NCBI RefSeq assembly: GCF_029784135.1
Contig: NC_073746.1
Location: 259,260,994-259,324,993 of the forward strand
Reading direction: 5' to 3'
From: Toxorhynchites rutilus septentrionalis
Lineage: Eukaryota > Arthropoda > Insecta > Diptera > Culicidae
DNA: 64,000 nucleotides
A program made the translations under genes and the position numbers. Positions 21,513 through 31,612 of this stretch are shown in pieces (the stretch's first letter is position 1; every line of letters starts with the position of its first letter). The notes beneath the pieces are model-generated. The model did not search any database, was not told the origin of the DNA, and was given only the letters and a program-made list of their open reading frames with translations.

Positions 21513-22190
21513 ATGCCGAAGGGAAAAGTGCTCACGGAGAGAGAAGAAGGACAAATCGATGAATTTCTCCAAGAAAATGTTGGTATCAGAGAAATTGCTC
21601 GTCGAATTGGACGATCCCATCAAGTAGTACTCAATTATTTAGCGAATCCTCAAGGATACGATAAGAAGAAGAGAGCTCCACGTAAATCGAAGCTCTCTGA
21701 CCAGGATAAACGAGAAATAGCTGAAACAGCCTCGAATTCCTCAAAATCGCTTACGCAAATAAAGTAATATTTCAATTGAGGGGCTTAGAATAAAAGGGGT
21801 GATTTGATCGATTTCTCTACATCGACTCTCTCTTTTGGTCATAGCTTAGCCTCAAATACATTCCCAGCTGTATTTGACAATGTGGAAGATAGGTTAGAAC
21901 CTCACCTATCAGATTCTATAGCAAACTTAAATTGGAACGTTTTTGCAATTGAGTTATTAACTAAAGAAAAAGTTGATGAAGAGAAATCGATCAAGTCACT
22001 TACACCCCTTGCATTCTAAGCCCCTCAATTTAAATGTTACTCTGGAGACAATTCGTCAAGTTTTGATTAAAAATCTTCACATAAAGAGGGCTCAAAAGGT
22101 TAAATCTCCTCATCTAACACCATCTCACATCGGAAGAAGTCTGAGTTTTGTCAAAGCTCACATGAACCGACAGTGGAAAACACAGTTTTG
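21513..22190 (+). pseudogene. Tc3/Tc1-type transposase N-terminal fragment
   Basis: MPKGKVLTEREEGQIDEF, then IREIARRIGRSHQVVLNYL and KKKRAPRKSKLSDQDKREI form the paired helix-turn-helix DNA-binding region of Tc3-like transposases. The reading stops at a 253-bp MITE inserted at 21776. After it the second DNA-binding helix region resumes (LNVTLETIRQVLIKNLHIKR, then LSFVKAHMNRQW). The DDE catalytic half is missing beyond about 22190. Confidence 0.8.
21776..22028. mobile_element. 253-bp MITE inserted in the Tc3-like fragment
   Basis: Its termini are inverted repeats of about 26 bp, TTGAGGGGCTTAGAAT followed by AAAAGGGGTG on the left and GCAAGGGGTG on the reversed right. The duplication is not clear (TTTCAA and TTTAAA flank it). 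The host reading frame resumes on the other side, which confirms insertion. Confidence 0.8.
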
Positions 22191-22194
22191 AAAT

Positions 22195-22615
22195 TTAAAA
22201 AATGGGCAGCTGAAATTATCATATTTAAGCACAATAAATAAACAAACAACCCTTTGAACGAAATTTTGTTAAATATACTTTGTTCTAATCATTCGACAAT
22301 GAATGAATGTATCTTGTTGAAATTCTAGCTGTTTGTGTTGCAACGAACTATAATCAGGGTGGTCTTCTAGAAGTTGGACAGAGTGTAGGATACTCAATAT
22401 ACATCACCAGTTATTAACCCCCTAAAAAAATGTTCCGGACAACGTGGAAACGAAGGAGAAAATCCAAAATTATTATCTACAATATATTTCTGTAGTCATA
22501 TATTTATTTGGCTTATAATTATGTAGATCTTAACTATTTAGACTTGTGTTTAAAAATAAAAAAATATGACTCCTTGGCTTCTTCTGCATAATTGAATAAA
22601 CAGAAGAAATGGGGT
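22195..22615. other. Unassigned sequence left of BEL-2
   Basis: No coding or repeat feature is recognised. It contains CCCCCTAAAAAAATG and AT-rich runs. Confidence 0.35.
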
Positions 22616-22617
22616 AG

Positions 22618-22985
22618 TGTAGGGGCGCTGGTTCTCCGGATTGGTGATCTTTCACGGCGTAATCTGGTCTGCTGGACGGTAGAAGTTTACCGTAATGAAA
22701 AAGCACGGACGGTAACACGTGGTACACAACACTTGGTTTTATTTCGTAGCGAGTGGAAAATAGAATTGTATAATTCGATGGTTTTTATTGATCTGAACTG
22801 CTCGATAGCAATGATAGTGATCATCGAAGTAGAGTGTTTCATCTCGATAACGAGATGCGAGAGAATCCTATCTCCTATTAGTACTCTCCACCGCTTTGCG
22901 TTACGCAAAACAGAGTGAGTTAGTAATTCTAATTGTAGCGAATTCATTTAGGGTAAACTTAGTAATTATGGCAAGTGCCCAAACA
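22618..22985 (-). repeat. BEL-2 3' LTR
   Basis: This 368-bp LTR is the partner of 31022-31391. Confidence 0.92.
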
Positions 22986-23300
22986 TTCCGCCAACCATTG
23001 AAATCTTGATTTCAATCCTAATCCCTATCTGCAAGTAATTCACTTTTCTAACTACTAATATAATTTAGGATACATTTTAAAAAAAATCATCAAAACTGCA
23101 AACAACGACTGCATCTTCTCGACCAACGGCTGTTGGGTGGTAGAACAGATCTCGTGGTATCTTCAGGTATCTTCAGCGGGGTGGCCAGATAGGTTGACAT
23201 CTTCATCTTATCGGGTAGGGTGGACCAAGCCCAGTAATCCTGTCAATACGGTTGATTTTAGGTCGGAGAATACCAAGTTCAGGGGAGCATTTTTAGATAC

Positions 23301-24190
23301 TTAACTTGCGAGAGGACCATTAGGTCCCCTCCCATCCAACATTGCGTTTTTTGCTGGCACCTCGAACGTGTGGAACGCTGCAGTCTCTCGTTCTGGTTGA
23401 TTGTCAGGGATAGGCAGAACGGAAATACGTGTGATCGCCCGTTTGTAGATGCCGTCTTTCGTGCGGATGCTGACGACCATTTGGTCCATTTGGTTCGCTG
23501 TTGAAATCCCGACAGATATTCGGTTGACCACCGTTTCCAGATGCGGCGAAGATATTCTTGGATCATTTGCCACTGCGATAAGCGATTGGTGGGAATTTCC
23601 TCGTACGATGGCTCCGGTATAGCAGTAAGGGGCCTGTGCACCAAAAAGTGGCCCGGAGTGAGGACGTCTAAATCTTCAGGATCGTTGCTGAACTGCGTGA
23701 GAGGCCTGGAGTTGAGGAGTGCTTCGATTTGTACGAGTAGTGTTGTGAATTGCTCGGTGTTGGCCATGGCGTTTGCGAGTGTACGATGAAGATGTGTCTT
23801 CAGCGACTTGACAGCCGCTTCCCAGATGCTGCCGAAATGTGGTGATCTCGGAGGAATGAACGAAAACTGAATCCCATTTTCAGTACAATGACGGGTGGTT
23901 TCCATGCGGTTCTGCTGGGAGCTAAATAAGTAGACAAATTCGTTTAGTGTTCGCCGTGTTCCAACAAAATTAGTCGCGTTGTCGCAGTAGATCGTCTTGG
24001 GTATCCCTCGCCGTGCTGTGAATCGCTTTAGGCAAGCGATGAACGAATCGGTGGACAAATTTCCCACCAATTCAAGGTGGATTGCCTTGGTAGAAAGGCA
24101 AACAAATACAGCCACAAATACTTTCAACGGTGCGGACTTGCTGGTAAATAGGTGGCCGAAGATAAATGGAATTCTATTTGGCTGTTGCAA
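23301..24190 (-). pseudogene. BEL-2 integrase fragment
   Basis: It encodes the BEL integrase core from AVFVCLSTKAIHLELV onward. It includes YCDNATNFVG (second catalytic Asp), FGSIWEAAVKSLK (Glu), LLNSRPLTQ and LTPGHFLVHRPL. The zinc-binding region and the first Asp (GxDYxGP in BEL-1) are missing, because the frame jumps directly from WLQQPNRIP of the post-RNase H linker. The C-terminal part needs a frameshift near 23510 (overlapping frames 23279 and 23301). Confidence 0.88.
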
Positions 24191-24194
24191 CCAT

Positions 24195-24735
24195 GGATGC
24201 CCTTGCTACCATAATGAATGGTCGATCAGCTCTTTGGCTTTGCCTCTAGTCTGACGTCTGCCGGATCTTCGACACCGGAAACGTGTCCCCAGACACCTGA
24301 AGCGGTAATTTGCTGGATTTCAGCCAGCCTATTGGAAACGAACTTTTTCCAGCGCGATGGCGATGCTGCTAACCAATGCATAAGAATCATCGAGTCCGTC
24401 CAGAAGAATGGACGGGCTGCAACTTGCAGACTACTTTCCACCTTCTCGAATAAGTGACTCAATAGAAGCGCTCCACAGAGCTCAAGCCGTGGCAAGCGAA
24501 TAGTGAGCTCGAGTTTTTCAGTTGCCTTAGGGGCGACTTTCGATTTTGCTGTGAGCAAATGTACAGAACCTACTTCAGTTGCAAAAATAGTTCGAAGAAA
24601 TATACACGCGCCGTATGCGCTTTCCGAAGCATCGCTAAAACCGTGCAGTTCTGTACTGACAGGATCTGTGATTGGAGCCGCCCACCGTGGAACAGTAAAT
24701 GTGTCGAGAATTTCAAGATCTTCCCGGAACTCTTA
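24195..24735 (-). pseudogene. BEL-2 RNase H region
   Basis: The 110-residue frame at 24226-24558 carries RLPRLELCGALLLSHL, FFWTDSMILMHWL and VSNRLAEIQQITASGVWGHV, which match BEL RNase H. Upstream, in another frame, the plus-strand complement still encodes the FSDASESAYGACI block. Beyond 24226 a shifted frame continues ELIDHSLWWQGHPWLQQ, which normally precedes the integrase. Confidence 0.82.
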
Positions 24736-25686
24736 CTAGAATTGTTGATGATTTTCCTTCAAAGGGTCATCCCAGGAAACTTTCGCTTTCCACAACTCTT
24801 GCATAAAGAGCTTGAAACGTAAAACAATTGGCCCCAATAGACCAAGAGGGTCGAATAAACGTGCGGCTTCGGATAATACCAAGCGTTCGGTAATCGGCGC
24901 TTCGTAGGACCAAATTATTAAAACGCAAACGTCGTCGACTGGCTGCCACAGTAGACCAAGAGTTTTTACTTGTGTACTCGATGAATCGAGCTCCAATAAA
25001 TTTCTTTTTTCGCGAAGCTCCACCGGAATATTTTGAAGAATAGTCGCGCTGTTGGTTACCCATTTATGCAATTTAAATCCCGCGGATCGCAATAGATCGT
25101 TCAGTTGGTGGCAGAGTTTGATTCCTTCTTCTTCGGAATCTACCCCACAAAGAAGATCGTCAATATAAAAATTCTTAACTAGGACTTTGACTGCGTTGGG
25201 ATGGGTCAATTCACCATAAGTTGCGAATTGTTTCAGCGCGCGGGTTGCTAGATATAGGGCCGATGCGGTGCCGTAAGTGACCGTCAGCAATGCGAAGGTT
25301 CGAATAGGTTCCGACGGAGAAGATCGGAAGACGATGCGCTGGAGCAAACGATCGCTGGGATATACCAGGAGTTGTCGGTACATTTTCTCCAAATCACTCA
25401 CAATTACGAAACGTGGTATGCGAAATCGTAATATGATGCTATACAGTTCGTCTTGAACTACCGGTCCCACCATCAAAGCGTCGTTCAGCGAGATGCCGGA
25501 ATCGGAGGGACATGAAGCATCGAAAACGACGCGGAGTTTCGTTGTAGCACTATCTGCTCGAATAATGCCATGATGAGGCATTTTGTAGATTTTCTCTCCA
25601 GATTTTAAAACATCGTTGGTTGGATCGATCGAGATCATATGTCCCAAGTGGCCGTACTCTTGAATAAAAGCTTCGTATGCTTCCAT
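24736..25686 (-). pseudogene. BEL-2 reverse transcriptase
   Basis: This 316-residue frame carries TTKLRVVFDASCPS, RFRIPRFVIVSDLEKMYRQ (first catalytic Asp), TVTYGTASALYLATRAL and the catalytic FYIDDLLCGVDSEEE. The thumb region follows (ALGLLW-like TLGLLWQPVDD, LFDPLGLLGPIVL). The polymerase motif YIDD is intact. It is separated by frameshifts from the protease part (near 25690) and from RNase H (near 24740). Confidence 0.9.
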
Positions 25687-26955
25687 CAGCTGAGGATTAG
25701 CATGAAGATGCCGTTCAAGCGATAGAAACGACGGATTGCAATGTCTCTGGAGTTTCCTAATTTCGCCAGAACATCTGGTTTCTTAGGTAAAGAAACCACA
25801 AACCGTCCGTTGGGATCTCGTGTCGTGGTAGCGGTGAAGTGAGATTCACATTTCCGTTCCTCCACCGAAAAAGTTTCGTTCGAATGGCACGACTCAATTT
25901 TCCAGAAGCGAGTAAGTTGTTTTTTCAGCTCAGCATTACTACATACGAAAATGCTGGCTGGTCTCTTTGACTGCAATGTGTTGCATTTACCGGAAACTAT
26001 CCACCCGAAAATGGTTTCTTTTAGATGGGGTAGTACCGGTCCTAGGTCGACAAAACCATCACACAGTAGATTAAAATAGATGTCTGCACCAATTATGACA
26101 TCTATGTGGTTGGGCTCAAAGAACTGGGGATCGGCTAGCTGGATATGCGATGGGATGTTCCAATTAACTATGGACACTTGATTCGATAGCAAAATAGGTT
26201 TAAATTCCGGTAAAATGTGGAATATGAGATCTACCACGAACTCCGTACAGCGTGAACGGATGGTTGCCATCGCCGATTGTTTCGAGTTTGCAGTGCTTTG
26301 TCCAATACCTTGGAGTGCGAGAGGATCGTGTTTCCGATTTAGTGCCAATTTCTGCACCAATTGTTCGCTCATCAAATATCGTTCGGAGCATTCATCCAAA
26401 AGGGCTCTTGCAAATAACGTATTTCCATGATGATCTCCTATCTTAACGACAGCGGTCGCGAGAAACACGACACTGCTATCGGCTGGTACACTAGCGGGCA
26501 AGGCTACTGGCATGTGGGTGGAGGTAGTGGGTTTCATTGACGGTGCAGTTACGGGCGTGGTAGCATATGTTTGCGATTGCGAAGTAGATGTATTGTTTGC
26601 GTTTGGTGCGATTGAACTTGATTGATGTTGAGGTATTCTGGAGTTAGATGATTGCGATTGCGATGTTTCTTGTCCTGAGTTGGAGGTGTGGCTTGCTGGT
26701 CGCAGATGTAGCATCATATGATGTCTTTGACCACAAACACGACAAGCTGAGCTAGGACAAGCCCGCACCAAATGGGAGGAAGAAAGGCAAGTTAAACACA
26801 AACCAGCCTTTTTTACTGATTCGAGTCGTTGTGAAGGAGTCACTCTCCTTTCAAATGTATTATGAAATACATTTGAAAGGAGAGTGGAAAGGATTTTGAC
26901 AGTGTGGACAAACTTTCTGGTGGAACGTGGTTGTTGTGAGCGTAGAACTAATTTT
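25686..26955 (-). pseudogene. BEL-2 Gag zinc knuckles and protease
   Basis: TPSQRLESVKKAGLCLTC, then CLSSSHLVRACPSSACRVC and GQRHHMMLH are the Gag zinc knuckles. An upstream knuckle half (VCPHCQNPFHSPFKC) is readable near 26890-26935. A Gln/Ser/Thr-rich linker leads to the retropepsin-like DUF1758 region (VVFLATAVVKI, FARALLDECSERYLMSE). The active-site Asp-Ser-Gly of BEL-1 is Asp-Glu-Cys here. A perfect inverted repeat at 26841-26886 breaks the frame between the knuckles. Confidence 0.88.
26841..26886. repeat. Perfect 21-bp palindrome with 4-base loop
   Basis: Arms 26841-26861 and 26866-26886 are exact reverse complements around ATGA. One arm corresponds to genuine Gag codons (FHSPFKCI), so the other is probably an inverted copy made in place. 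Confidence 0.9.
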
Positions 26956-26983
26956 TGACTTTCATTACCATCCTACTTTGTTC

Positions 26984-28629
26984 AGTTTCGTTCGGGCAGT
27001 CGTCGGGAAAAGACGCATTTTTTCTTCGCTCCTCGTTAGGTTCTTCTAGCTTCGTCAGACATGTTCGAACGCGTTTTTCTCTGCTGATCGTTGAGTATGA
27101 TTCTAGCGGTTGGCCATAAATTCGCGAGTGTGTTTAGGATTCACTGAAGCAGTTAAAAGTTAATGATCTCCGAATAAAGCAATTGTTTGTGATGCGAAGA
27201 CGCGAAGATTTCGTTTGGCTTTATCGGACTGTTTCCATTTATGTGTATGTGTGTGTGTTCTTTTTTTTTATCATTGCTAGGGCGAAGTATGTGCCTGTGT
27301 GTTCGGTAGTGCAGGTATCACTATAGGGTGGATTGCAGGAATGATCAGTTGACAACGATCCCAGCTAAGTTCTTTATTACTCTTTGTATAATATTACTTC
27401 TTTTCATATCCATACATTAATCCTACTTAACTTCTTTATAGCTTATAATCGAATAGCACCAGTGTCTATCTGTTTTTCATCTCTTCTTCAGCTCCATCAG
27501 GAATCTAATTAGAATTAATGAATGTGATTCTCTTTAGGAAGGACTGGCAGCTTTTCCGGAGAGGGAACTATTTGAGAATGAGAGTGAGATAGAAAATGTG
27601 TGTAAATGTGGTAGCTGCTTGCACGAACCCTTGGGGAGCACAATACAAGATGGGCAAGAATAGAATGTGAGATAATGAAATTTCGGAATTAGAACTTGAA
27701 ATTAAAAAATTTTATAATTTATTAAATTAATTTTTTTTTATTAAATTTATAATTAAAACATAGGCTCGAAATATAAAATTTAAAGGATTGAAAATTCGAA
27801 ATTGAGTATTTTAGATTTGGTATTCGGAATTCGATATTTAAATTTTCAATCTGAAGTTTGAGACTACAAATTTCAGCTTCAGGAAATAATATTTGAAATC
27901 TACAGTTTTCCGCCATCGTTATTGGAGTTCTATAAATAGTACTCGTGACTTCGGTTACCTTCTCAGGTTTCCCAAAGACAACTCTTCATCGTCGGGATTG
28001 GAGGTCGATAAAGAAGACGCGTGATGAATTTAGAATTATTAGTTTTGGAGCTGTTCTCTCGGTTACCTTCTCAGGTTTCCCAAAGAAAACTCTCCGCCGT
28101 CACGATTGGATTTCAATAAAAAATACGTGCAATAAATAATAGAATATATAGTCGGTCCAATCAATTTTGCAGGTTTTCCTTCTCAGGATACCTAGAGATA
28201 ATTTCTGCCGCGCGTTGAGACACATAGGATTTTCGAAATTTCATTTTCTCGTTCCGTCGATTGTTCGCTTTCACATAATCACATCACTTACCTCAGTGAA
28301 TCCTGATTCTTACCTCTCCCCACTAACAACTATCCCTCCCATGATAAACGCTAGGGAACCACGCTATAGAGGCGACCCTTCTGGCCTTCGGGCGGCGAAT
28401 ATCATACTAACATTCCTTTCCTTCCCCTGGTGACTGTAAGGACGTGGCCGGCGTCGTTATTGACCATTTAAAGCTCGAATCACCGAAAATTGCACAACGA
28501 GAATGATTTGCTAGTCCCAAGCGTCATTCTGAGTGTTCTGTGTGCAATTTGGTTGGTTCAGGTCAATCACGGAGAGCAACTACGAATTGTACAGTCTACC
28601 CAAGCTCAAGCTCAAGCTCAAGCTCAAGC
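26984..28629 (+). mobile_element. Ends-only non-LTR retrotransposon derivative
   Basis: It is inserted in BEL-2 Gag with a 23-bp direct duplication (26961-26983 and 28630-28652). It begins with an initiator-like CAGTTTCGTTCGGGCAG block typical of insect LINE 5' ends. It has no endonuclease or RT coding sequence. It ends in a 3' UTR shared with 10175-10445, followed by five CAAGCT units. It looks like an internally deleted LINE that kept its 5' and 3' untranslated parts and was moved in trans. Confidence 0.8.
27945..28250. repeat. Tandem repeat of about 107 bp inside the LINE derivative
   Basis: The word TACCTTCTCAGGTTTCCCAA begins near 27957 and recurs near 28064 (spacing 107). A diverged third unit has CCTTCTCAGGATACC near 28176. 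Confidence 0.75.
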
Positions 28630-28652
28630 TTCATTACCATCCTACTTTGTTC

Positions 28653-28862
28653 TGAACGATACTCTGACGCTATAGATTTCGAGGAAGTGAGGGGTTGTAG
28701 AGTTGCCAGATGATTCCGGTGAAACTTTAACAATTCTTCGTAGGTTGGTGCTTCACGTGAACTATGCACTCGTTCCCACAGCCTCTGTGTTTCTTTATCG
28801 AGACGTTTATACAACAAATGAGCGATGAGATACGACCATCCTTCAGTTTTCAGACCAATTTT
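28653..28862 (-). pseudogene. BEL-2 Gag fragment (DUF1759 C-terminal part)
   Basis: The minus strand reads KIGLKTEGWSYLIAHLLYK, then RLDKETQRLWERV and APTYEELLKFHRNHLATLQ. This aligns with the BEL-1 segment LNKLEEGNAHWNSFLVERL and LLDEKSLMAWE. The Gag N-terminal 150-200 residues expected upstream are not found between 29466 and 31000. They were probably deleted when later elements arrived. Confidence 0.82.
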
Positions 28863-28871
28863 CTTGAGTTG

Positions 28872-29466
28872 TAACTATAACTATAACTATAACTATAACT
28901 ATAACTATAACTATAACTATAACTATAACTATAACTATAACTATAACTATAACTATAACTATAACTATAACTATAACTATAACTATAACTATAACTATAA
29001 CTATAACTATAACTATAACTATAACTATAACTATAACTATAACTATAACTATAACTATAACTATAACTATAACTATAACTATAACTATAACTATAACTAT
29101 AACTATAACTATAACTATAACTATAACTATAACTATAACTATAACTATAACTATAACTATAACTATAACTATAACTATAACTATAACTATAACTATAACT
29201 ATAACTATAACTATAACTATAACTATAACTATAACTATAACTATAACTATAACTATAACTATAACTATAACTATAACTATAACTATAACTATAACTATAA
29301 CTATAACTATAACTATAACTATAACTATAACTATAACTATAACTATAACTATAACTATAACTATAACTATAACTATAACTATAACTATAACTATAACTAT
29401 AACTATAACTATAACTATAACTATAACTATAACTATAACTATAACTATAACTATAACTATAACTAT
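28872..29466. repeat. Perfect hexamer array (TAACTA)n, about 99 units
   Basis: This is 595 bp of TAACTA/CTATAA hexamers with no interruption that I can see. On the minus strand it reads (TTATAG)n. It abuts AT-rich sequence at 29467-29735 that, on the minus strand, ends AGTAACAATAAGTAATAG. That makes it a plausible expanded 3' tail of another minus-strand non-LTR element. The long Asn-Tyr reading frame is only a by-product. Confidence 0.95.
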
Positions 29467-29735
29467 TACTTATTGTTACTAATGTGCTCCAGACTTCCGC
29501 ATATCGTCTTGTTAATTGCTGTGTGAAAACAATTGGCTTATTAAATTTTTATTGATGGAGGGGTAAACCTGTGGGAGTGACATTGCTTTAGTTTTCTCTT
29601 CTCCCATAGGCACAAACCTCAATACCTAATCATCTTAACGAACATTTAATTTGAAAATATAGAACGTTCTCACCAAATAATTTTACGAGTGTAGAAATGC
29701 ATCTCCTCGATGCTATCTAAGCAGGCGTCGAATAT
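29467..29735 (-). other. Possible 3' UTR of a minus-strand LINE
   Basis: No coding sequence is present. On the minus strand it contains CAATAAAAATTTAATAAGCC and runs into the hexamer array, as LINE 3' UTRs with simple-repeat tails do. Its continuation lies right of the hAT MITE (30574 onward). I could not find a target duplication. Confidence 0.35.
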
Positions 29736-29743
29736 GTCACGCA

Positions 29744-30565
29744 TAGTGATCCCCGATTTTTGAAATTAATCGTTCATCAGCTAATCGAATACTTTTCATC
29801 AGTTTGTTATTCGATACGATTAATCGCCTCAAATAATCGATTAATCGATTAATCGTCACACTGAGAGAAATAATTTGTTAGACTGATTTTCTCATTTGCG
29901 AGAAAGCATTCTGGAATCAAAAAAGTGTTCATTCTGCCTGAAAATCAATTACAATAGAACCCCGATTATCCGCGGAATAGTCGGGGTAGATCACCGCGTA
30001 TAACGAAAAACGCGGATAACGCAATAAAGGGCTAAAAGTGAGGTGCAAGCATTGAAAAAAGATATTTTTAGCATGAAAACCATGTTTTATCAATACAGAA
30101 AATATTGAACTATCTATCTGTATGGTCGTGTACATCAGTGATCAGATAATGTGAAAGCCATGACCAAAACAAAAGAGCATGAGTCTACCACTCACTGACA
30201 AATTTCGGGAAGGTTTATAGATTTACTAAGGAACTCGTAGTCGCGGATCATCCGCTCGCGGAAAATCGAGGTTCTACTGTATTATCTCTTACTCTTACCT
30301 AAACTTGTAAACAAATTAAGCTTTGTCGCGTTGACGGCATTGGGCTTCATTTACCAGTTTAGGGGAGCGTCAAAGATAATGATTGATTTTCAGGATAAAA
30401 CTACAGCGGCCTTACTTTTTTTTTCTCTGGGTTTGTATCGATTAATCGACGTAAATTATTCGTTCGCTTCGATTATTGGTTGCGCAGTATTCGTTCGATT
30501 TATAATCGATTTCTGTAGGAAGTATTCGATTAATCGATTAATCGAACGATTATCGGGGATCACTA
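29744..30565. mobile_element. hAT-type MITE, 822 bp
   Basis: Its termini are TAGTGATCCCCGAT and the reverse complement. The flanking 8-bp duplication is GTCACGCA (29736-29743 and 30566-30573). Both sub-terminal regions contain AATCGATTAATCG arrays. An 8-bp duplication and a TAGNG terminus are characteristic of the hAT superfamily. It has no transposase. Confidence 0.92.
29952..30279. mobile_element. Pogo/Tigger-like MITE nested in the hAT MITE
   Basis: Its termini are CAATAGAACCCCGATTATCC (left) and CAGTAGAACCTCGATTTTCC (right, reversed), flanked by TA at 29950-29951 and 30280-30281. At 328 bp it is non-coding. Confidence 0.85.
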
Positions 30566-30573
30566 GTCACGCA

Positions 30574-31004
30574 CACACGGCAACAAACAGATGTCACTTG
30601 ATGCAGGAAAAAAATTCCTCGACAGCTAAACACTTTTTCCAAATGCCCTGCACCTGCACCTCTTGTGCTGCACTCGAACTGAATAATCGTACCTTGATGC
30701 TGTGTGTACTCACGCTGCCGTCTATTGTTCACCGACCCACGCCAATCTTGCCACAAACAGGAGGATGATGTAGAATAGGCCAATTTGCTCCGTGTCTGCG
30801 GGATGCTAGTAATCGTGGTCCAGATATGTTCCAAAAAATCCATACAGCTCGTCTACTGGATCTGTGATCGTCGATTTGGTCAACCGACGCCGAAGGAACA
30901 ATGGCACCAAAGGATCAGTAACTACAATGGTGGTATTGTCACTCCACACAATGGGCTCTTTTTCCCGCCAACAATTGTTAAACTCGATCACGCCAATTCG
31001 GTTC
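30574..31004 (-). other. BEL-2 leader or remnant sequence
   Basis: This is non-TE-identified sequence between the hAT MITE and the BEL-2 primer-binding site. It should include the BEL-2 leader. Minus frames of 61-97 codons here do not resemble the DUF1759 Gag region. Confidence 0.4.
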
Positions 31005-31016
31005 CTCGAAGGACCA
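31005..31016 (-). promoter_or_regulatory. BEL-2 primer-binding site (partial tRNA-Tyr match)
   Basis: The plus strand CTCGAAGGACCA matches the 12-base 3' end of an animal tRNA-Tyr including CCA, five bases inside the 5' LTR. The match does not extend further into the tRNA. Confidence 0.55.
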
Positions 31017-31021
31017 TTAAA

Positions 31022-31391
31022 TGTAGGGGCGCTGGTTCTCCGGATTGGTGATCTTTCACGGCGGAATCTGGTCCGCTGGACGGTAGAAGTTTACCGTAAT
31101 AAAAAAGCGCGAACGGTAACACGTGGTACACAACACTTGGTTTTATTTCGTAGCGAGTGGAAAATAGAACTGTATAATTCGATAGTTTTTATTGAACTGA
31201 ACTGAACTCGATAGCAATGATAGTGATTATCGAGGTAGAGTGTCTCATCTCGATAACGAGATGCGAGAGAATCCTATCTCCTATTGGTACTCTCCACCGC
31301 ATTGCGTTACGCAAAACAGAGTGAGTTGGTAATTCTACTTGTAGCGAATTCATTTAGGGTAAACTTAATAATTATGGCAAGTGCCCAAACA
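31022..31391 (-). repeat. BEL-2 5' LTR
   Basis: This 370-bp LTR is the partner of 22618-22985. The duplication GGGTAG follows. Confidence 0.92.
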
Positions 31392-31439
31392 GGGTAGTAA
31401 TGGCTTTAATGGTATTCTTGTGTTCATTTTGACGTGGAA

Positions 31440-31600
31440 AACCTAAACACAAAACATGCAGGAAAAAATGAAAGATTCCGAATGCTTATAACTCCAACAT
31501 TTCCTTCTGGATCGGAAAGATGTTTGCATCAATTGACAGGGAATATTTCAACGCATCTATCGCAATTAATAAAATGTTATTTTCATTAGACACAGCACAG
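31440..31600 (+). repeat. Histone-linked repeat upstream fragment
   Basis: AACGCTTATAACTC-like and GCATCAATTGACAGGGAATA with CGCATCTATCGCAATTAAT match the upstream block of copy B (11670-11790). No histone coding follows here. Confidence 0.6.
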
Positions 31601-31612
31601 CCATCATAACCA

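Larger units (their letters stand above)
22618..31391 (-). mobile_element. BEL/Pao LTR retrotransposon BEL-2 with nested insertions
   Basis: LTRs at 22618-22985 and 31022-31391 begin TGTAGGGGCGC and end GCCCAAACA. The 6-bp sequence GGGTAG flanks both sides (22612-22617 and 31392-31397). By eye the LTRs differ at about 16 positions plus one small indel, so this insertion is older than BEL-1. Coding pieces run on the minus strand in the usual Gag-protease-RT-RNase H-integrase order but are broken by frameshifts, a large deletion and several inserted elements. Confidence 0.93.

Noticed and set aside
28872..29466. CRISPR-like array
   Set aside because: There are no spacers; it is a simple hexamer repeat in a eukaryotic context.
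28825..29526. A 233-codon open frame of alternating Asn and Tyr
   Set aside because: It is the translation of a pure hexamer array and has no independent coding evidence.
22618..31391. Endogenous virus with an envelope gene
   Set aside because: There is no envelope-like frame between integrase and the 3' LTR in either BEL element; both are ordinary retrotransposons.
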